DNA of 49,332 bases from Bathymodiolus heckerae thiotrophic gill symbiont (GTDB lineage Bacteria > Pseudomonadota > Gammaproteobacteria > PS1 > Pseudothioglobaceae), in NCBI RefSeq assembly GCF_900128515.1, contig NZ_FQTP01000004.1, positions 1 through 49,332 of the forward strand. Reading direction: 5' to 3'. This document shows, in pieces, positions 26,551 through 35,650 of the stretch; the first letter of the stretch is position 1, and each line of letters starts with the position of its first letter. The notes beneath the pieces were generated by a model that saw nothing but the letters and a program-made list of their open reading frames with translations, was not told where the DNA came from and made no database searches. Both the position numbers and the translations under genes were made by a program.

Positions 26551-26579
26551 TGTATACTTTACCAGCAAGTGTATTTTAA
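26551..26579 (-). promoter_or_regulatory. Candidate csp promoter
   Basis: On the minus strand TTAAAA and TATACA are separated by 17 bases. This would give a 5' leader of about 90 bases before csp. The -35 match is weak, so this is a candidate only. Confidence 0.35.
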
Positions 26580-26617
26580 CGTATTTTGTACCTATTGGCA
26601 GATTAAATGTCTATGAT

Positions 26618-28471
26618 TTATTTTTTAGGCTTAGAGCGTGAGAACTTTGGCTTTCTATTTCCACCACCGCCATTGCCGCCGTCTCTGCCGCCACGTCCGC
26701 CGCCACGACTGCCATCCCTATCTCTAGAGCCACCTTTAGAAAACTTCTTGCGACCAAAGTTGCGTTTGCCACCTTGTGAGCCGCCAACCGCTGCCTTATT
26801 ATTCTTTTCAGTTAGCTCAGCCATGTTTAGACGCTTGCCATTTACAACGACTTTCTGCAATACATCTAAAGTGTCTTTTGGCATTTCGTCAGGTAAATCT
26901 ACCGTTGAAAAATTATCAAAAATTTGGATAGAGCCAATATATTCGCTATCCATGTCCGCTTCATTTGCAATGGCACCTAAGATATTGCCAGGCTTGATGT
27001 TGTTATTGTTGCCCACTTCAATTTTGTAGCGACGCATTGGAATATCTGGGTGGTTTTTAAGTGAGTTTGCCTCAACGGGTACGATTTTTTCTTCACCAGG
27101 TTTTTGATCTCTTCCAAAGCTTGGTTCTTTTTCAGATAAAAACAATGGCTCGTTGCCTTGTGCAATATGCGCGAGCGCGGCTGCAATTTTAAGGTGTGAA
27201 GTTTCTTCATTAGCTTCTTGAAACTCAGTAACCAATTTTTCAAAAACGTCCAAGTTTTGATTGCTAAGTGTTTCAGTAATTCTTTTCTTGAAAGTATCAA
27301 CGCGCTTTTCATTAATAATTTTTGCAGTTGGAAGCTCTAGTGGTTCAATTTTTTGACGAGTTACTCGCTCAATATTATTAAGCATGCGACGCTCACGGTG
27401 CGACACAAATAATATTGCCTCACCTTCACGTCCAGCACGTCCTGTACGACCGATACGGTGTACATATGTTTCTGCGTCTTGAGGAATATCATAGTTGACT
27501 ACGTGAGAAATACGCGGAACATCAAGACCACGGGCAGCAACGTCTGTTGCAACTAGAATGTCAATGCCACCTTTTTTAAATTTGTTAATAATTTTTTCAC
27601 GTTGACTTTGTTGAATGTCACCATTAATGGCTTCTGCAGAAAATCCTCTGGCTGCTAGTTTTTCAGCTAATTCTACTGTTAAATTTTTGGTTCTAGCAAA
27701 AATAATCATTGCATCAAATTCTGTTACTTCAAGAATTCGAGTTAATGCGTCTAGCTTTTGACTTAAGCCACCAACTAAACAATATTTTTGAGTAATTGAC
27801 GGTGCTGTTTCTGTCTTTGTTTTAACCTTTACGATTTTTGGATCGTTTAAGAAGTCTTCAGCAACACGCTTAATAACATTCGGCATGGTTGCAGAGAAAA
27901 GTGCAATTTGACGTTGTTCAGGAATGCGCTCCATAACCCATTTGATGTCGTCAATAAAGCCCATCTTAAGCATTTCATCCGCTTCATCAAGAACGAATGA
28001 CTTTATATTGTCCAATTTTAAAGTGCCTTTTTTAATGTGGTCCATAACACGACCCGGAGTACCTACAACACAATGCACGCCACGCTTTAAAGGGCGTAAT
28101 TGAATGTCATAAGATTGACCACCATAAATTGGTAATACATGAAAGCCTTTCATGCCACGAGCATAAGTCTGAACAGCTTCCGATACTTGGATTGCTAGTT
28201 CACGTGTAGGCGCTAAAATTAATAGCTGTGGTGCGTTCAGATTTAAATCAATATTGTCTAGTAATGGCAGAGCAAATGCCGCTGTTTTTCCAGTACCTGT
28301 TTGCGCTTGTCCAATAATATCTTTGCCGTTCAAAAGGTGAGTAATACACTGTTCTTGAATTGGAGAAGGGGTCTCGTAGCCGATTGAATCTAGCACTCCT
28401 AGAATTGAATCAGAAAGACCTAGGTCGCTAAATTTTTTGTGTGACGAGGCATCGGTTTTTTGTTCAGACAT
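26618..28471 (-). CDS. deaD: DEAD-box RNA helicase DeaD/CsdA
   Basis: A 617-residue helicase for ribosome assembly and mRNA turnover, especially in the cold. Walker A GQAQTGTGKT, PTRELA, VGTPGR, DEADEML, SAT and HRIGRTGRAG are all present. After the helicase core comes a DeaD-type RNA-binding domain (RRYKIEVGNNNNIKPGNILG to about residue 530). A basic Gly-Arg-Ser tail of about 55 residues (RGGGRGGRDGGNGGGG and similar) ends the protein and probably binds RNA non-specifically. It is distinct from dbpA by its tail and C-domain. Confidence 0.95.
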   Translation of the reverse strand: MSEQKTDASSHKKFSDLGLSDSILGVLDSIGYETPSPIQEQCITHLLNGKDIIGQAQTGTGKTAAFALPLLDNIDLNLNAPQLLILAPTRELAIQVSEAVQTYARGMKGFHVLPIYGGQSYDIQLRPLKRGVHCVVGTPGRVMDHIKKGTLKLDNIKSFVLDEADEMLKMGFIDDIKWVMERIPEQRQIALFSATMPNVIKRVAEDFLNDPKIVKVKTKTETAPSITQKYCLVGGLSQKLDALTRILEVTEFDAMIIFARTKNLTVELAEKLAARGFSAEAINGDIQQSQREKIINKFKKGGIDILVATDVAARGLDVPRISHVVNYDIPQDAETYVHRIGRTGRAGREGEAILFVSHRERRMLNNIERVTRQKIEPLELPTAKIINEKRVDTFKKRITETLSNQNLDVFEKLVTEFQEANEETSHLKIAAALAHIAQGNEPLFLSEKEPSFGRDQKPGEEKIVPVEANSLKNHPDIPMRRYKIEVGNNNNIKPGNILGAIANEADMDSEYIGSIQIFDNFSTVDLPDEMPKDTLDVLQKVVVNGKRLNMAELTEKNNKAAVGGSQGGKRNFGRKKFSKGGSRDRDGSRGGGRGGRDGGNGGGGNRKPKFSRSKPKK

Positions 28472-28500
28472 GTGGATTTATAAGACGGGCAAAGAACGCA

Positions 28501-28506
28501 ATTATA
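28501..28506 (-). promoter_or_regulatory. Candidate -10 element of deaD
   Basis: A perfect TATAAT on the minus strand, 29 bases before the deaD ATG. The -35 region has no good match at normal spacing. Confidence 0.4.
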
Positions 28507-28562
28507 CCCGTTTAGTAATCTTCACATTAAATATATATTAGATATTTATTATATTTGGATGT

Positions 28563-28922
28563 TTAAATCCATTTAATAGAACAGCCCATTGATGGAATTT
28601 GATTCAAAGGTCCTTTGCCTGTTTTGGCTACTTGCTCCATAGCTTCAAATAGATCACGCTTAACATCTTTAGCAGCGCTCTGTTTACGTGATGCATCTAA
28701 TCGACCTCGATATTGAAGCTTTAAATCTGTATTATAGCCAAAAAAGTCTGGGGTGCAAACGGCGCCATACGCTTTTGCTACAGCTTGAGTCTCATCAATT
28801 AAATACGAAAAAGTAAAACTCATCTCGTTAGAGATTTTCTGCATTTTTCCATCTACACCCTTAAGTTTAAAGTTGATTGCTAAGGCGCTAAATTCACAAA
28901 TGGGAGTTTCTGTACTGACCAT
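28563..28922 (-). pseudogene. Thioredoxin-fold (AhpC/TSA-like) protein lacking its active-site segment
   Basis: A 119-residue frame whose two ends match a bacterial thioredoxin-like family of about 185 residues. The N-terminal NFKLKGVDGK is followed directly by MQKISNEMSFTFSYLIDETQ, then AYGAVCTPDFFGYN, QYRGRLDAS and IPSMGCSIKW. Relatives have about 65 more residues between the first two blocks, including a CNHCPYVK redox motif, so an in-frame internal deletion is inferred. A strong AGGAG Shine-Dalgarno site remains before the ATG. It is either a recent pseudogene or a remodelled small protein with the two later cysteines only. Confidence 0.7.
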
Positions 28923-28946
28923 GTTATCTCTCCTTTTTTTAATTTA

Positions 28947-28969
28947 GGAGGAAGGTCAGACCTTCCTCT
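28947..28969. other. Perfect inverted repeat between tcdA and the thioredoxin-like gene
   Basis: Nine to ten bases (28948-28957) pair perfectly with 28959-28968, a very stable GC-rich hairpin for this AT-rich genome. There is no T-run after it on the minus strand, so it is not a simple terminator. It may be an RNA-processing or pausing site. Confidence 0.6.
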
Positions 28970-28970
28970 A

Positions 28971-29708
28971 TTAAGATTTTAATAGAGTTTGGATGATATG
29001 ACCTGCCATCATCAAACCAAAAATATTAGGCATATAAGAAATTGCACCATTAACCGCTCTGGGTCTGCCGGCAGGCACTGTATCGGTTTTGGTTACTGCT
29101 TTATGTGGCAAGGCTTTAATGGGTAATTCTGTAGAGTGAACCACAGGAAATTTCATTGAAGCACGGATATTTCTAAGTTGTTTTCGCATTTCTCTTGCCA
29201 GTGCACAATTTTGAGTTTTGTCCATACGAGATATTTTCACTTGCGTTGGATCGAGTCGTCCTCCAGCACCCATACTTGAAATAATTGCCATGCCAGATTT
29301 ATTGCAACTGTCAATTAATACAGCTTTATAAGCAATTGCATCAATACAATCAGCTACAAAATCGTAGTTTTGATTTGTTGCAATTTTCTGCGCCTTTTCT
29401 CGATCGATAAATTCATCACGTTTGATAATAACCGTATCTGGATTAATGTCATGAAGTCTATTAGCCAATGCATCTACTTTTTTTAATCCTAAGGTGGAGT
29501 GAAGTGCAATTATTTGACGATTAAGATCGGTTATTTCAATGATGTCAAAATCAATCAAGGTAAGTGTACCAATGCCAGCACGACATAAACTTTCAGCACA
29601 AGCACCGCCAACACCACCCAAACCTACAATGACAACATGAGATTCAGCTAATCTTGCAAGGCCTTGTTGACCCAATAATATTTCAGTACGAGCGCAACTT
29701 CCAGCCAT
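28971..29708 (-). CDS. tcdA: tRNA threonylcarbamoyladenosine dehydratase
   Basis: A 245-residue E1-like enzyme (CsdL/YgdL) that cyclises t6A37 of tRNA in an ATP-dependent step. The nucleotide motif VVIVGLGGVGGACAESL (about 25-41), the DLNRQI stretch and the C-terminal PAGRPRAVNGAISYMPNIFG match TcdA. It starts on the last base of the TatD-like gene stop, so the pair is translationally coupled. Confidence 0.93.
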   Translation of the reverse strand: MAGSCARTEILLGQQGLARLAESHVVIVGLGGVGGACAESLCRAGIGTLTLIDFDIIEITDLNRQIIALHSTLGLKKVDALANRLHDINPDTVIIKRDEFIDREKAQKIATNQNYDFVADCIDAIAYKAVLIDSCNKSGMAIISSMGAGGRLDPTQVKISRMDKTQNCALAREMRKQLRNIRASMKFPVVHSTELPIKALPHKAVTKTDTVPAGRPRAVNGAISYMPNIFGLMMAGHIIQTLLKS

Positions 29709-30382
29709 TATGTCAAATTGAAAAGTGTAATGGCGTTATTATCACATTGACTAATGACGGTGTCTATTGGTATTTGTTTAAGTAAGGAGATTTCTTCTGC
29801 AACTAACTGTAAATCATTTGGATTAGGGTGGTCATCTGTCTCGATTAATGTAAATTCTAACGGGCAGTTTTTTACAATTTGACGAATTTTGCTAGATTTT
29901 TGATTGATGATTTGCATGCCAAAGCCAAGATAAAAACCCATTTTAGTGAGTTGTTGGGCTTGAGCCTCACTGCCAGAAAATCCGTGTATTTCTCCTGTAA
30001 CTTTAGGATATTTTTTCAGTAGGAAGATTACATCTTCAGTGGCCTTTACTGCATGAATAATAATAGGTAAGCCATATTTTTCCGCTATTGATAATTGCGA
30101 TGTAAAAAAGTGTAACTGAGTTTCTTTGTCAGAATTTTTAATATAATCTAAACCGCATTCGCCAACAGCAACAGGGTTATTGCATTTAATCAAGTACTCT
30201 AAATGTTCTAGATCTTGCTGAGTGTGTATTTCCACTAACCAAGGGTGAATACCAAAAGCAAAATAAGGGTACATTTGTACGTCAGTCCAATTCTGATGGC
30301 CGATGCTAGGAACAATCGCAATTGCATTTTGTGCAATTGAATTCATACTGTCAAAATCTAGATGTGCGTGGGAATTAATCAT
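29708..30382 (-). CDS. TatD-family metal-dependent hydrolase
   Basis: A 224-residue TIM-barrel hydrolase of the TatD/YjjV type. The metal ligands are visible: SHAHLDFD (H5, H7), GECGLDY, a His in IIIHAVKA, IHGFSG, and an Asp in LIETDDHPN. TatD proteins act as 3'-5' DNA exonucleases or deoxyribonucleases; the exact substrate for this branch is uncertain. It is somewhat shorter than E. coli YjjV or TatD (about 260 residues). It is coupled to tcdA and divergent from rplM. Confidence 0.85.
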   Translation of the reverse strand: MINSHAHLDFDSMNSIAQNAIAIVPSIGHQNWTDVQMYPYFAFGIHPWLVEIHTQQDLEHLEYLIKCNNPVAVGECGLDYIKNSDKETQLHFFTSQLSIAEKYGLPIIIHAVKATEDVIFLLKKYPKVTGEIHGFSGSEAQAQQLTKMGFYLGFGMQIINQKSSKIRQIVKNCPLEFTLIETDDHPNPNDLQLVAEEISLLKQIPIDTVISQCDNNAITLFNLT

Positions 30383-30483
30383 TATGCGGATATAATAACC
30401 TTGATTGGTGAAAAGTGGTTTTTAAATAAAAAAGTTTTAAGACAAAATTAAACGATAAGCCAACATTCAGACATAAAAGTGAT

Positions 30484-30489
30484 TATAAT
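30484..30489 (+). promoter_or_regulatory. Candidate -10 element of rplM-rpsI
   Basis: A perfect TATAAT, 39 bases before the rplM ATG. The -35 region is not canonical. Confidence 0.45.
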
Positions 30490-30527
30490 GGTCCGATTAT
30501 TCTGATTGAAGATACACACGATTTACT

Positions 30528-30956
30528 ATGAAGACATTTAGCGCTAAAGCACATGAAGTAAAAAGAGATTGGTTCCTAGTGGATGCCGATGGCAAGACGT
30601 TAGGCCGTTTGGCTACAGAAATCGCATCCCGCCTTCGTGGCAAGCATAAGCCAGAGTACACACCGCATGCAGATACAGGTGATTACATTGTAATTATCAA
30701 TGCTGAAAAAGTTAAAGTTACTGGTAAGAAATTTGATGACAAAATGTATCATCACCATACAGGCTACGTAGGTAACTTAAAATCAATCGCTTTTAAAGAT
30801 TTACAAGCTAAAAAACCAGAAGAAATTATCAACAAGGCTGTTAAAGGCATGTTGCCAAAAGGTCCTCTAGGCAGAGATATGTTTAGAAAAATGAAAGTAT
30901 TTGCAGGTTCTGAGCATTCACATGCTGCACAACAACCGCAAGTTTTAGATATTTAA
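30528..30956 (+). CDS. rplM: 50S ribosomal protein L13
   Basis: A 142-residue ribosomal protein with the family pattern [15 protein letters not shown] and [19 protein letters not shown]. It binds 23S rRNA early in 50S assembly. It forms the conserved rplM-rpsI operon, with rpsI 14 bases downstream and a strong terminator after it. Confidence 0.98.
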   Translation: MKTFSAKAHEVKRDWFLVDADGKTLGRLATEIASRLRGKHKPEYTPHADTGDYIVIINAEKVKVTGKKFDDKMYHHHTGYVGNLKSIAFKDLQAKKPEEIINKAVKGMLPKGPLGRDMFRKMKVFAGSEHSHAAQQPQVLDI

Positions 30957-30970
30957 GGTAAGAAATTATT

Positions 30971-31366
30971 ATGGCAAAGACAGAAATATTTTACGCAACA
31001 GGCAGAAGAAAAACATCAGTAGCTCGTGTTTACATGACTAAAGGTAAAGGTGTATTCACAGTAAATAAACGTCCAATGGATGAGTATTTTGGCCGTGAAA
31101 CTTCTTCAATGATTATTAACCAACCATTAGATACAGTTGAAATGAGAGATAAATTTGATTTCAATATCATGGTTAAAGGTGGTGGTGATACAGGTCAAGC
31201 GGGTGCAATTCGTTTGGGCGTAACCCGTGCATTGATGGAATTCGATAACGATTTAAGACCTGATTTACGTAAAGCTGGTTTTGTTACTCGTGATGCTAGA
31301 ATTGTAGAGCGTAAGAAAGTTGGCCGTAAGAAGGCACGTAAGAGCGAGCAGTTCTCAAAACGTTAA
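30971..31366 (+). CDS. rpsI: 30S ribosomal protein S9
   Basis: A 131-residue protein with the S9 pattern [34 protein letters not shown] and the basic C-terminal tail ending KSEQFSKR, which reaches the P-site tRNA. It is the second gene of the rplM-rpsI operon. Confidence 0.98.
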   Translation: MAKTEIFYATGRRKTSVARVYMTKGKGVFTVNKRPMDEYFGRETSSMIINQPLDTVEMRDKFDFNIMVKGGGDTGQAGAIRLGVTRALMEFDNDLRPDLRKAGFVTRDARIVERKKVGRKKARKSEQFSKR

Positions 31367-31385
31367 ACCATTTTCGAAACACAAT

Positions 31386-31412
31386 AAAAAACCCGCTAAC
31401 TGCGGGTTTTTT
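31386..31412 (+). terminator. Bidirectional rho-independent terminator after rpsI
   Basis: A stem AAAACCCGC/GCGGGTTTT with a five-base loop and T runs on both strands. It sits between convergent rpsI (+) and the bax-like gene (-) and can serve both. Confidence 0.9.
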
Positions 31413-31417
31413 ATTAC

Positions 31418-32146
31418 TTAAGATTTGTTAATAAGGTCAAATTTTGAGAGTTTGTTGTAACGAATGATAGATTGCACAGTCTCAACATAGTCATATCCAA
31501 TTTCAGCATAGTTTTCCAAACCTTCGGAAAGTGCAATACCGGTAACAGGTAGTTTTTGATCGCGTTTGTTTTTGCGTATTTTTCTAAGGATGTCATAAGC
31601 TGAATTTCTATTAATAGAGCGCATGTAATATTCAATGTTTTTATCTAGAGAGGAAAATTTTGCCACTTCATGGGTGGCTTCTTTATTGCGCTCTAAAGGT
31701 ACAACGCCACAGCCTTTTGTAAAACACCAAAGGCCAAAAAAGTTATGATAATGCTTGGCAAAGCGCGACCTTCCCCAATTAGATTCATAAGCGCCTTGAG
31801 CCAAAATAAGCGATGCAGGAATAACATCAACACGCGTCAAAAGGGTTTCCAAGTCACCCTCAGTGACGCTATAGTATCTATAAATTTTCTTTAGTTTGAA
31901 TTGATTAATACTGTCAGTTTTTATATCATGACGTAGTTGAATAATCCTGGTATTTTGTTTATTAATAGCAGGCAATAGATAATTAAAAAAAGCCTGTTTT
32001 CGCTCATTAACATTTGTAATTTTTTCAAAGTTAGGTGTTTTAAGCGAACTCATCCAAGATTCAAGCCCCCAAAATTCATCAGCATGAATGTGTGATGCAA
32101 GCAAAACAACACTCAATAAAAGGGGTTTAAATTTCAAAATTTTCAC
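31418..32146 (-). CDS. Bax-like glucosaminidase-domain protein
   Basis: A 242-residue exported protein. A signal peptide covers about residues 1-22 (LLLSVVLLASHIHA). The glucosaminidase/Bax domain holds the catalytic-type Glu in AQGAYESNWGRSRFA and FFGLWCF, followed by FSSLDKNIEYYMRSIN. It likely cleaves peptidoglycan glycan strands in the periplasm. Two cysteines (WCFTKGC) could form a disulfide. Its start overlaps the end of the histidine-phosphatase gene by 20 bases. Confidence 0.88.
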   Translation of the reverse strand: MKILKFKPLLLSVVLLASHIHADEFWGLESWMSSLKTPNFEKITNVNERKQAFFNYLLPAINKQNTRIIQLRHDIKTDSINQFKLKKIYRYYSVTEGDLETLLTRVDVIPASLILAQGAYESNWGRSRFAKHYHNFFGLWCFTKGCGVVPLERNKEATHEVAKFSSLDKNIEYYMRSINRNSAYDILRKIRKNKRDQKLPVTGIALSEGLENYAEIGYDYVETVQSIIRYNKLSKFDLINKS

Positions 32147-32651
32147 AAGAAGCGTTCATGATTTCTATTGTAAACATTTTTTCGATGGGTAAATTAAGTA
32201 GGTGAGATTTAATTACTCTAATAACACCAGCATGGGCCACGATAAGTAAGCTATCTGTATTGCTAGTAATAACGGAGTTGAAAGCACTGATAACACGCTT
32301 TTGAAATTCATATAGATTTTCAGCATTTGGCGGTCGATTATCAATAGGGTTTTGTTTGAATGAATCAACAAGATCTTGCCCAATTACTGTGGCACTTAAC
32401 CCTTGCCAATCTCCAAAGCCCAACTCTTTAAAATCATTAATAATTTCTAACTGAGATTGTTGTTTGGTTTGAAGGTATTTAGCAAAAGTCTGACAGCGTA
32501 CTAAGGGTGAGCTAGCAATTAATGACCAAGACTGATCCTTTGTAGAATCAAGCATTTGTTGCCAACCTTTATCCGTTAGTGGATCATCTTGATCGCCCCG
32601 ATAAATTCTACCGCCTACAGGTTCTCCATGGCGAAGAAGGCTGAGTTTCAT
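32127..32651 (-). CDS. Histidine phosphatase family protein
   Basis: A 174-residue phosphoglycerate-mutase-like phosphatase. The catalytic RHG is at residues 7-9 (SLLRHGEP), with the second active-site His in VAHAGVIR and a conserved Glu in LGFGDWQG context. It resembles CobC (alpha-ribazole phosphatase) and the broad PhoE group, but no cobalamin gene is nearby, so the substrate is left open. It overlaps gpsA by 4 bases (ATGA). Confidence 0.85.
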   Translation of the reverse strand: MKLSLLRHGEPVGGRIYRGDQDDPLTDKGWQQMLDSTKDQSWSLIASSPLVRCQTFAKYLQTKQQSQLEIINDFKELGFGDWQGLSATVIGQDLVDSFKQNPIDNRPPNAENLYEFQKRVISAFNSVITSNTDSLLIVAHAGVIRVIKSHLLNLPIEKMFTIEIMNASCENFEI

Positions 32652-33625
32652 TCGTCAATCTGTTCGCGCGACATCAAATGGTTAACCGCTTCAATTGGAC
32701 TGATTTTTCCTTGGGTTACATAATAAACCTGTTCGCAAATTGGCATCTCAACCTTCTGCTCGGTTGCGATAGAAAGGATAAGATCTAGTGTATTTAATCC
32801 TTCAACTGTTGCACCAACATTAATGAGTGCATTTTGAACATTATGATCATTAGCAAGCTCTTTGCCAAAGCGTCTATTTCTAGATAAATCATCCGAACAA
32901 GTCAATACTAAATCACCCAATCCAGATAGGCCGACAAAGGTAGATGATTTGGCACCCATGCTTTTTCCCAAACGCGTCATTTCTGCAAGACCACGGGTGA
33001 TTAAAGCGGCCTGGGTATTAATACCATAACCTAGGCCTGAGGCAATGCCTGCAGCGATGGCTAAAATATTTTTAACACTACCGCCAATCTCAACACCAAC
33101 AATATCTTCGTTGGTATAAGCGCGTAATGTCTTGGTTCGAATTAAATCAGCCCAGTGTTTTCTAGTGGCTTTATCTTTAGAGGCAGAAACGAGCGCAGTT
33201 GGTTTGTTGCTTGCAACTTCAAAAGCAAAGCTCGGCCCTGATAAAACACAGCCATGATAATCAGGCAAAATACGCTCAAAACTTTGATATAAAAAACAAT
33301 GAGCGCTAGTATCAAAACCCTTGGTTGCCCATGCAATTTGGTGTTTTTTGCTTAGCAAAGGCTTAAGGGTTTTTAATACTTCGCTAAATGCATAGCTTGG
33401 CGAAGCAATAAGAATATTATGACAACGGCTTATCGCATCATAGCCATGTACTATCTCAATATTACTTGTATAGGGCTTAGGCAGGGCGTGGTGCTGAGGT
33501 TTTAATGATTGAGACTCATCTTTAGTATGAGCGTGTAAATAGATGGTTTCAAACTTATCGCTTAAGGCGATAGCCAGTGCACTTCCCCAGGCGCCAGCCC
33601 CAATAATACTAAGATTATTACTCAT
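32648..33625 (-). CDS. gpsA: Glycerol-3-phosphate dehydrogenase [NAD(P)+]
   Basis: A 325-residue enzyme that reduces dihydroxyacetone phosphate to sn-glycerol-3-phosphate for phospholipid synthesis. The NAD(P) motif IIGAGAWGSALAIAL (about 6-20) and the catalytic region GGSVKNILAIAAGIASGLGYG (Lys in SVKN) with GLGDLVLTC follow the family. It feeds PlsY. It overlaps the phosphatase gene by 4 bases and shares one base with grxC. Confidence 0.95.
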   Translation of the reverse strand: MSNNLSIIGAGAWGSALAIALSDKFETIYLHAHTKDESQSLKPQHHALPKPYTSNIEIVHGYDAISRCHNILIASPSYAFSEVLKTLKPLLSKKHQIAWATKGFDTSAHCFLYQSFERILPDYHGCVLSGPSFAFEVASNKPTALVSASKDKATRKHWADLIRTKTLRAYTNEDIVGVEIGGSVKNILAIAAGIASGLGYGINTQAALITRGLAEMTRLGKSMGAKSSTFVGLSGLGDLVLTCSDDLSRNRRFGKELANDHNVQNALINVGATVEGLNTLDLILSIATEQKVEMPICEQVYYVTQGKISPIEAVNHLMSREQIDE

Positions 33626-33876
33626 TACTGAGCCAGTATATCATCCAATTTACCAGATTGATCTGCAGCGCTAAGATCATCAAATCCACCTACATGTACG
33701 CCATTGATAAACACTTGAGGTACGGTATTTCGTCCAGTTAACTGAGCAACTTCATCCCAATCACTTGAGCTCTTGACGTAATGTTTTGTAAAAGGAATGC
33801 CACGTTTTTCAAGTAATTGATAAGCGTGCTGACAAAAAGGACAAGAGTCACTGCAATAAATTTTATTTTTTTTCAT
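33625..33876 (-). CDS. grxC: Glutaredoxin 3
   Basis: An 83-residue glutathione-dependent dithiol reductase. The CPFC active site (SDSCPFCQHAY, about residues 12-15), the cis-Pro TVPQVFI and GGFDD motifs match GrxC. It sits between a rhodanese-like protein and gpsA, so two sulfur/redox proteins are adjacent, as often seen in proteobacteria (yibN-grxC-secB-gpsA), although secB is missing here. Confidence 0.94.
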   Translation of the reverse strand: MKKNKIYCSDSCPFCQHAYQLLEKRGIPFTKHYVKSSSDWDEVAQLTGRNTVPQVFINGVHVGGFDDLSAADQSGKLDDILAQ

Positions 33877-33894
33877 TTTCTTATTCCTTTGTTG

Positions 33895-34314
33895 TTAAGT
33901 TTTTACCGGCATTTTTGCTCGCTTCCAAGCCTGGATACCGCCTTTAAGATTGTATACCTTTTCATACTTATTTCGAGTTAGCAATCCAGCGATATGAGCA
34001 GAACGTGACCCACTACGACAATACACCAAAATAGATTTATTTTTATCTAGCCTGTCCAGTTGATTTTTAACATCACCTAATGGAATATGCATATCGCCAT
34101 TAATGTAGCCATTTTTTCTTTCTTTTTTCTCTCTAACGTCCAAGATGATTAGATTTTCATCATCCATTAAAGCGGTGGCGGTAGTGGCATCCAGATCCTC
34201 GTATTTTTTTAATTTATCAGTGATGATATTACCAATAAGTAAAATAATAAGAACGATTAGAGTGATGGTTGTAAATAATTGCTCTTCAGCAAATAAAAAA
34301 TCAATAATTTCCAT
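33895..34314 (-). CDS. Membrane-anchored rhodanese-like protein (YibN type)
   Basis: A 139-residue protein with an N-terminal transmembrane helix (about residues 15-30) and a cytosolic rhodanese domain. The active-site loop is VYCRSGSRSA, with the persulfide-forming Cys, and ILDVREKKER precedes it. It probably carries sulfane sulfur, though its acceptor is unknown. Neighbours grxC and gpsA match the conserved YibN neighbourhood. Confidence 0.88.
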   Translation of the reverse strand: MEIIDFLFAEEQLFTTITLIVLIILLIGNIITDKLKKYEDLDATTATALMDDENLIILDVREKKERKNGYINGDMHIPLGDVKNQLDRLDKNKSILVYCRSGSRSAHIAGLLTRNKYEKVYNLKGGIQAWKRAKMPVKT

Positions 34315-34316
34315 AG

Positions 34317-34904
34317 TTATAGTGTTTTTCCTTGTAAAAAGTTATTCAGCATTTCATGACCTTGTTCAGTCAAGATAGATTCTGGGTGAAACTGTACACC
34401 TTCGAGTGTAAATTCTTTGTGTCTAATACCCATGATTTCGTCGATTTCACCTTGGTTATTTTCGGTCCAAGAGGTGATTTCGAAGCAATCTGGTAAAGTG
34501 AGTTGATCAGCTACTAAAGAGTGATAACGCGTCGCATTAAGTGGATTTTTTAAGTCGCTAAACATGGCTTTATTAGTATGATGAATGGCGGATACTTTTC
34601 CATGCATAATTTTTTTGGCACCAATAATATCGCCACCAAATGCTTGTACCATGGCTTGAAATCCTAAGCAAACTCCCATTATTGGAATTTTCCCAGAGAA
34701 ATGTTTAATAGCTTTAATAGAAATTCCAGCTTCAGTCGGTGTGCATGGCCCTGGAGAAATAACTAAAAATTCAGGGTTTAACGCTTCAATTTCTTGAATA
34801 TTAATTTCATCGTTACGATGCACTTCAACCTTTTGTCCTAGTTCGCCAAAATACTGAACCAAGTTATAGGTAAATGAATCGTAATTGTCAATCATGAGTA
34901 ACAT
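34317..34904 (-). CDS. Anthranilate/aminodeoxychorismate synthase glutaminase
   Basis: A 195-residue class I glutamine amidotransferase (TrpG/PabA). It starts [19 protein letters not shown], with ISPGPCTP, the nucleophile Cys in GVCLGFQAM and the His-Glu in QFHPESILT. Such subunits supply ammonia to TrpE, PabB or both. No synthase partner is adjacent, so its use in tryptophan or folate synthesis, or both, cannot be fixed. It lies 8 bases downstream of cmoA. Confidence 0.92.
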   Translation of the reverse strand: MLLMIDNYDSFTYNLVQYFGELGQKVEVHRNDEINIQEIEALNPEFLVISPGPCTPTEAGISIKAIKHFSGKIPIMGVCLGFQAMVQAFGGDIIGAKKIMHGKVSAIHHTNKAMFSDLKNPLNATRYHSLVADQLTLPDCFEITSWTENNQGEIDEIMGIRHKEFTLEGVQFHPESILTEQGHEMLNNFLQGKTL

Positions 34905-34912
34905 AGTGAGGC

Positions 34913-35650
34913 CTATTTTACCGCTAAAAAGGATGCGAAGTTAAGACACTGAAAATGACAAATTCTGGTGTTAAATCCTGCCTGTTTAAAGCGTTTAAAA
35001 TGGGTTTTCTCGTCATCTGTAATTAGCACATTTTCAATCGATTGACGTTTGGCTGCAATCTCCAATTCACTATAACCATTGGCACGCTTAAAGTCCAAGT
35101 GAAGATCGGTTATTAATTGCTGTTTTTTATTATCATTAAAGTGAATTTTTTCAGAGACAATAAGTGCACCTCCTGGATTTAGACCTAAGTAGATTTTATC
35201 AATTAACGCTTGCCTGTTTTCTGGCGTAATAAACTGTAAGGTTAAATTTAACACAACCAATGAAGCATTATTAAATTTGATTGAATTTATATCTGCACAA
35301 ACGACAGATGTACTTCCAATCGTTGTTTTTAAATTTAGCTGGCACTTTTTCACCATATCAGGTGAGTTATCTACTGCAATAATTCGATTGTTTTTATGAG
35401 GATTGTTAACGCAAAGCGCAATAGTAGTGGCGCCCGTTGAAGCACCTAAGTCGTAATAATTGGTATTATCTTGGCCATAAGTTTTAACGCTTAGGCCAAT
35501 CATCTCAATCATGGTCTGATAGCCAGGCACGCTACGTCTGACCATGTCATCAAATACATCAGCCACTTGAGCATCAAATGTAAAGTTAACTAAATCATTA
35601 TCTTGGATAAATATTTCATCACGAGAGCCAGATTCTTTCTTATGATGCAT
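34913..35650 (-). CDS. cmoA: Carboxy-S-adenosyl-L-methionine synthase
   Basis: A 245-residue SAM-dependent enzyme that uses prephenate to make carboxy-SAM, the donor for CmoB modification of tRNA wobble uridines (cmo5U34). [42 protein letters not shown] and the [13 protein letters not shown] block match CmoA closely. The frame is open to 35674, but the ATG at 35650 ([12 protein letters not shown]) has a GAAGAG just upstream and gives the family length. That start lies within the ubiC 3' end (11-base overlap). cmoB is not in the window. Confidence 0.93.
   Translation of the reverse strand: MHHKKESGSRDEIFIQDNDLVNFTFDAQVADVFDDMVRRSVPGYQTMIEMIGLSVKTYGQDNTNYYDLGASTGATTIALCVNNPHKNNRIIAVDNSPDMVKKCQLNLKTTIGSTSVVCADINSIKFNNASLVVLNLTLQFITPENRQALIDKIYLGLNPGGALIVSEKIHFNDNKKQQLITDLHLDFKRANGYSELEIAAKRQSIENVLITDDEKTHFKRFKQAGFNTRICHFQCLNFASFLAVK

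Noticed and set aside
26607-27029. Proline-rich plus-strand frame of about 140 residues opposite deaD
   Set aside because: It is the antisense of the Gly-Arg-rich tail of the helicase; the proline runs are the complement of glycine codons.
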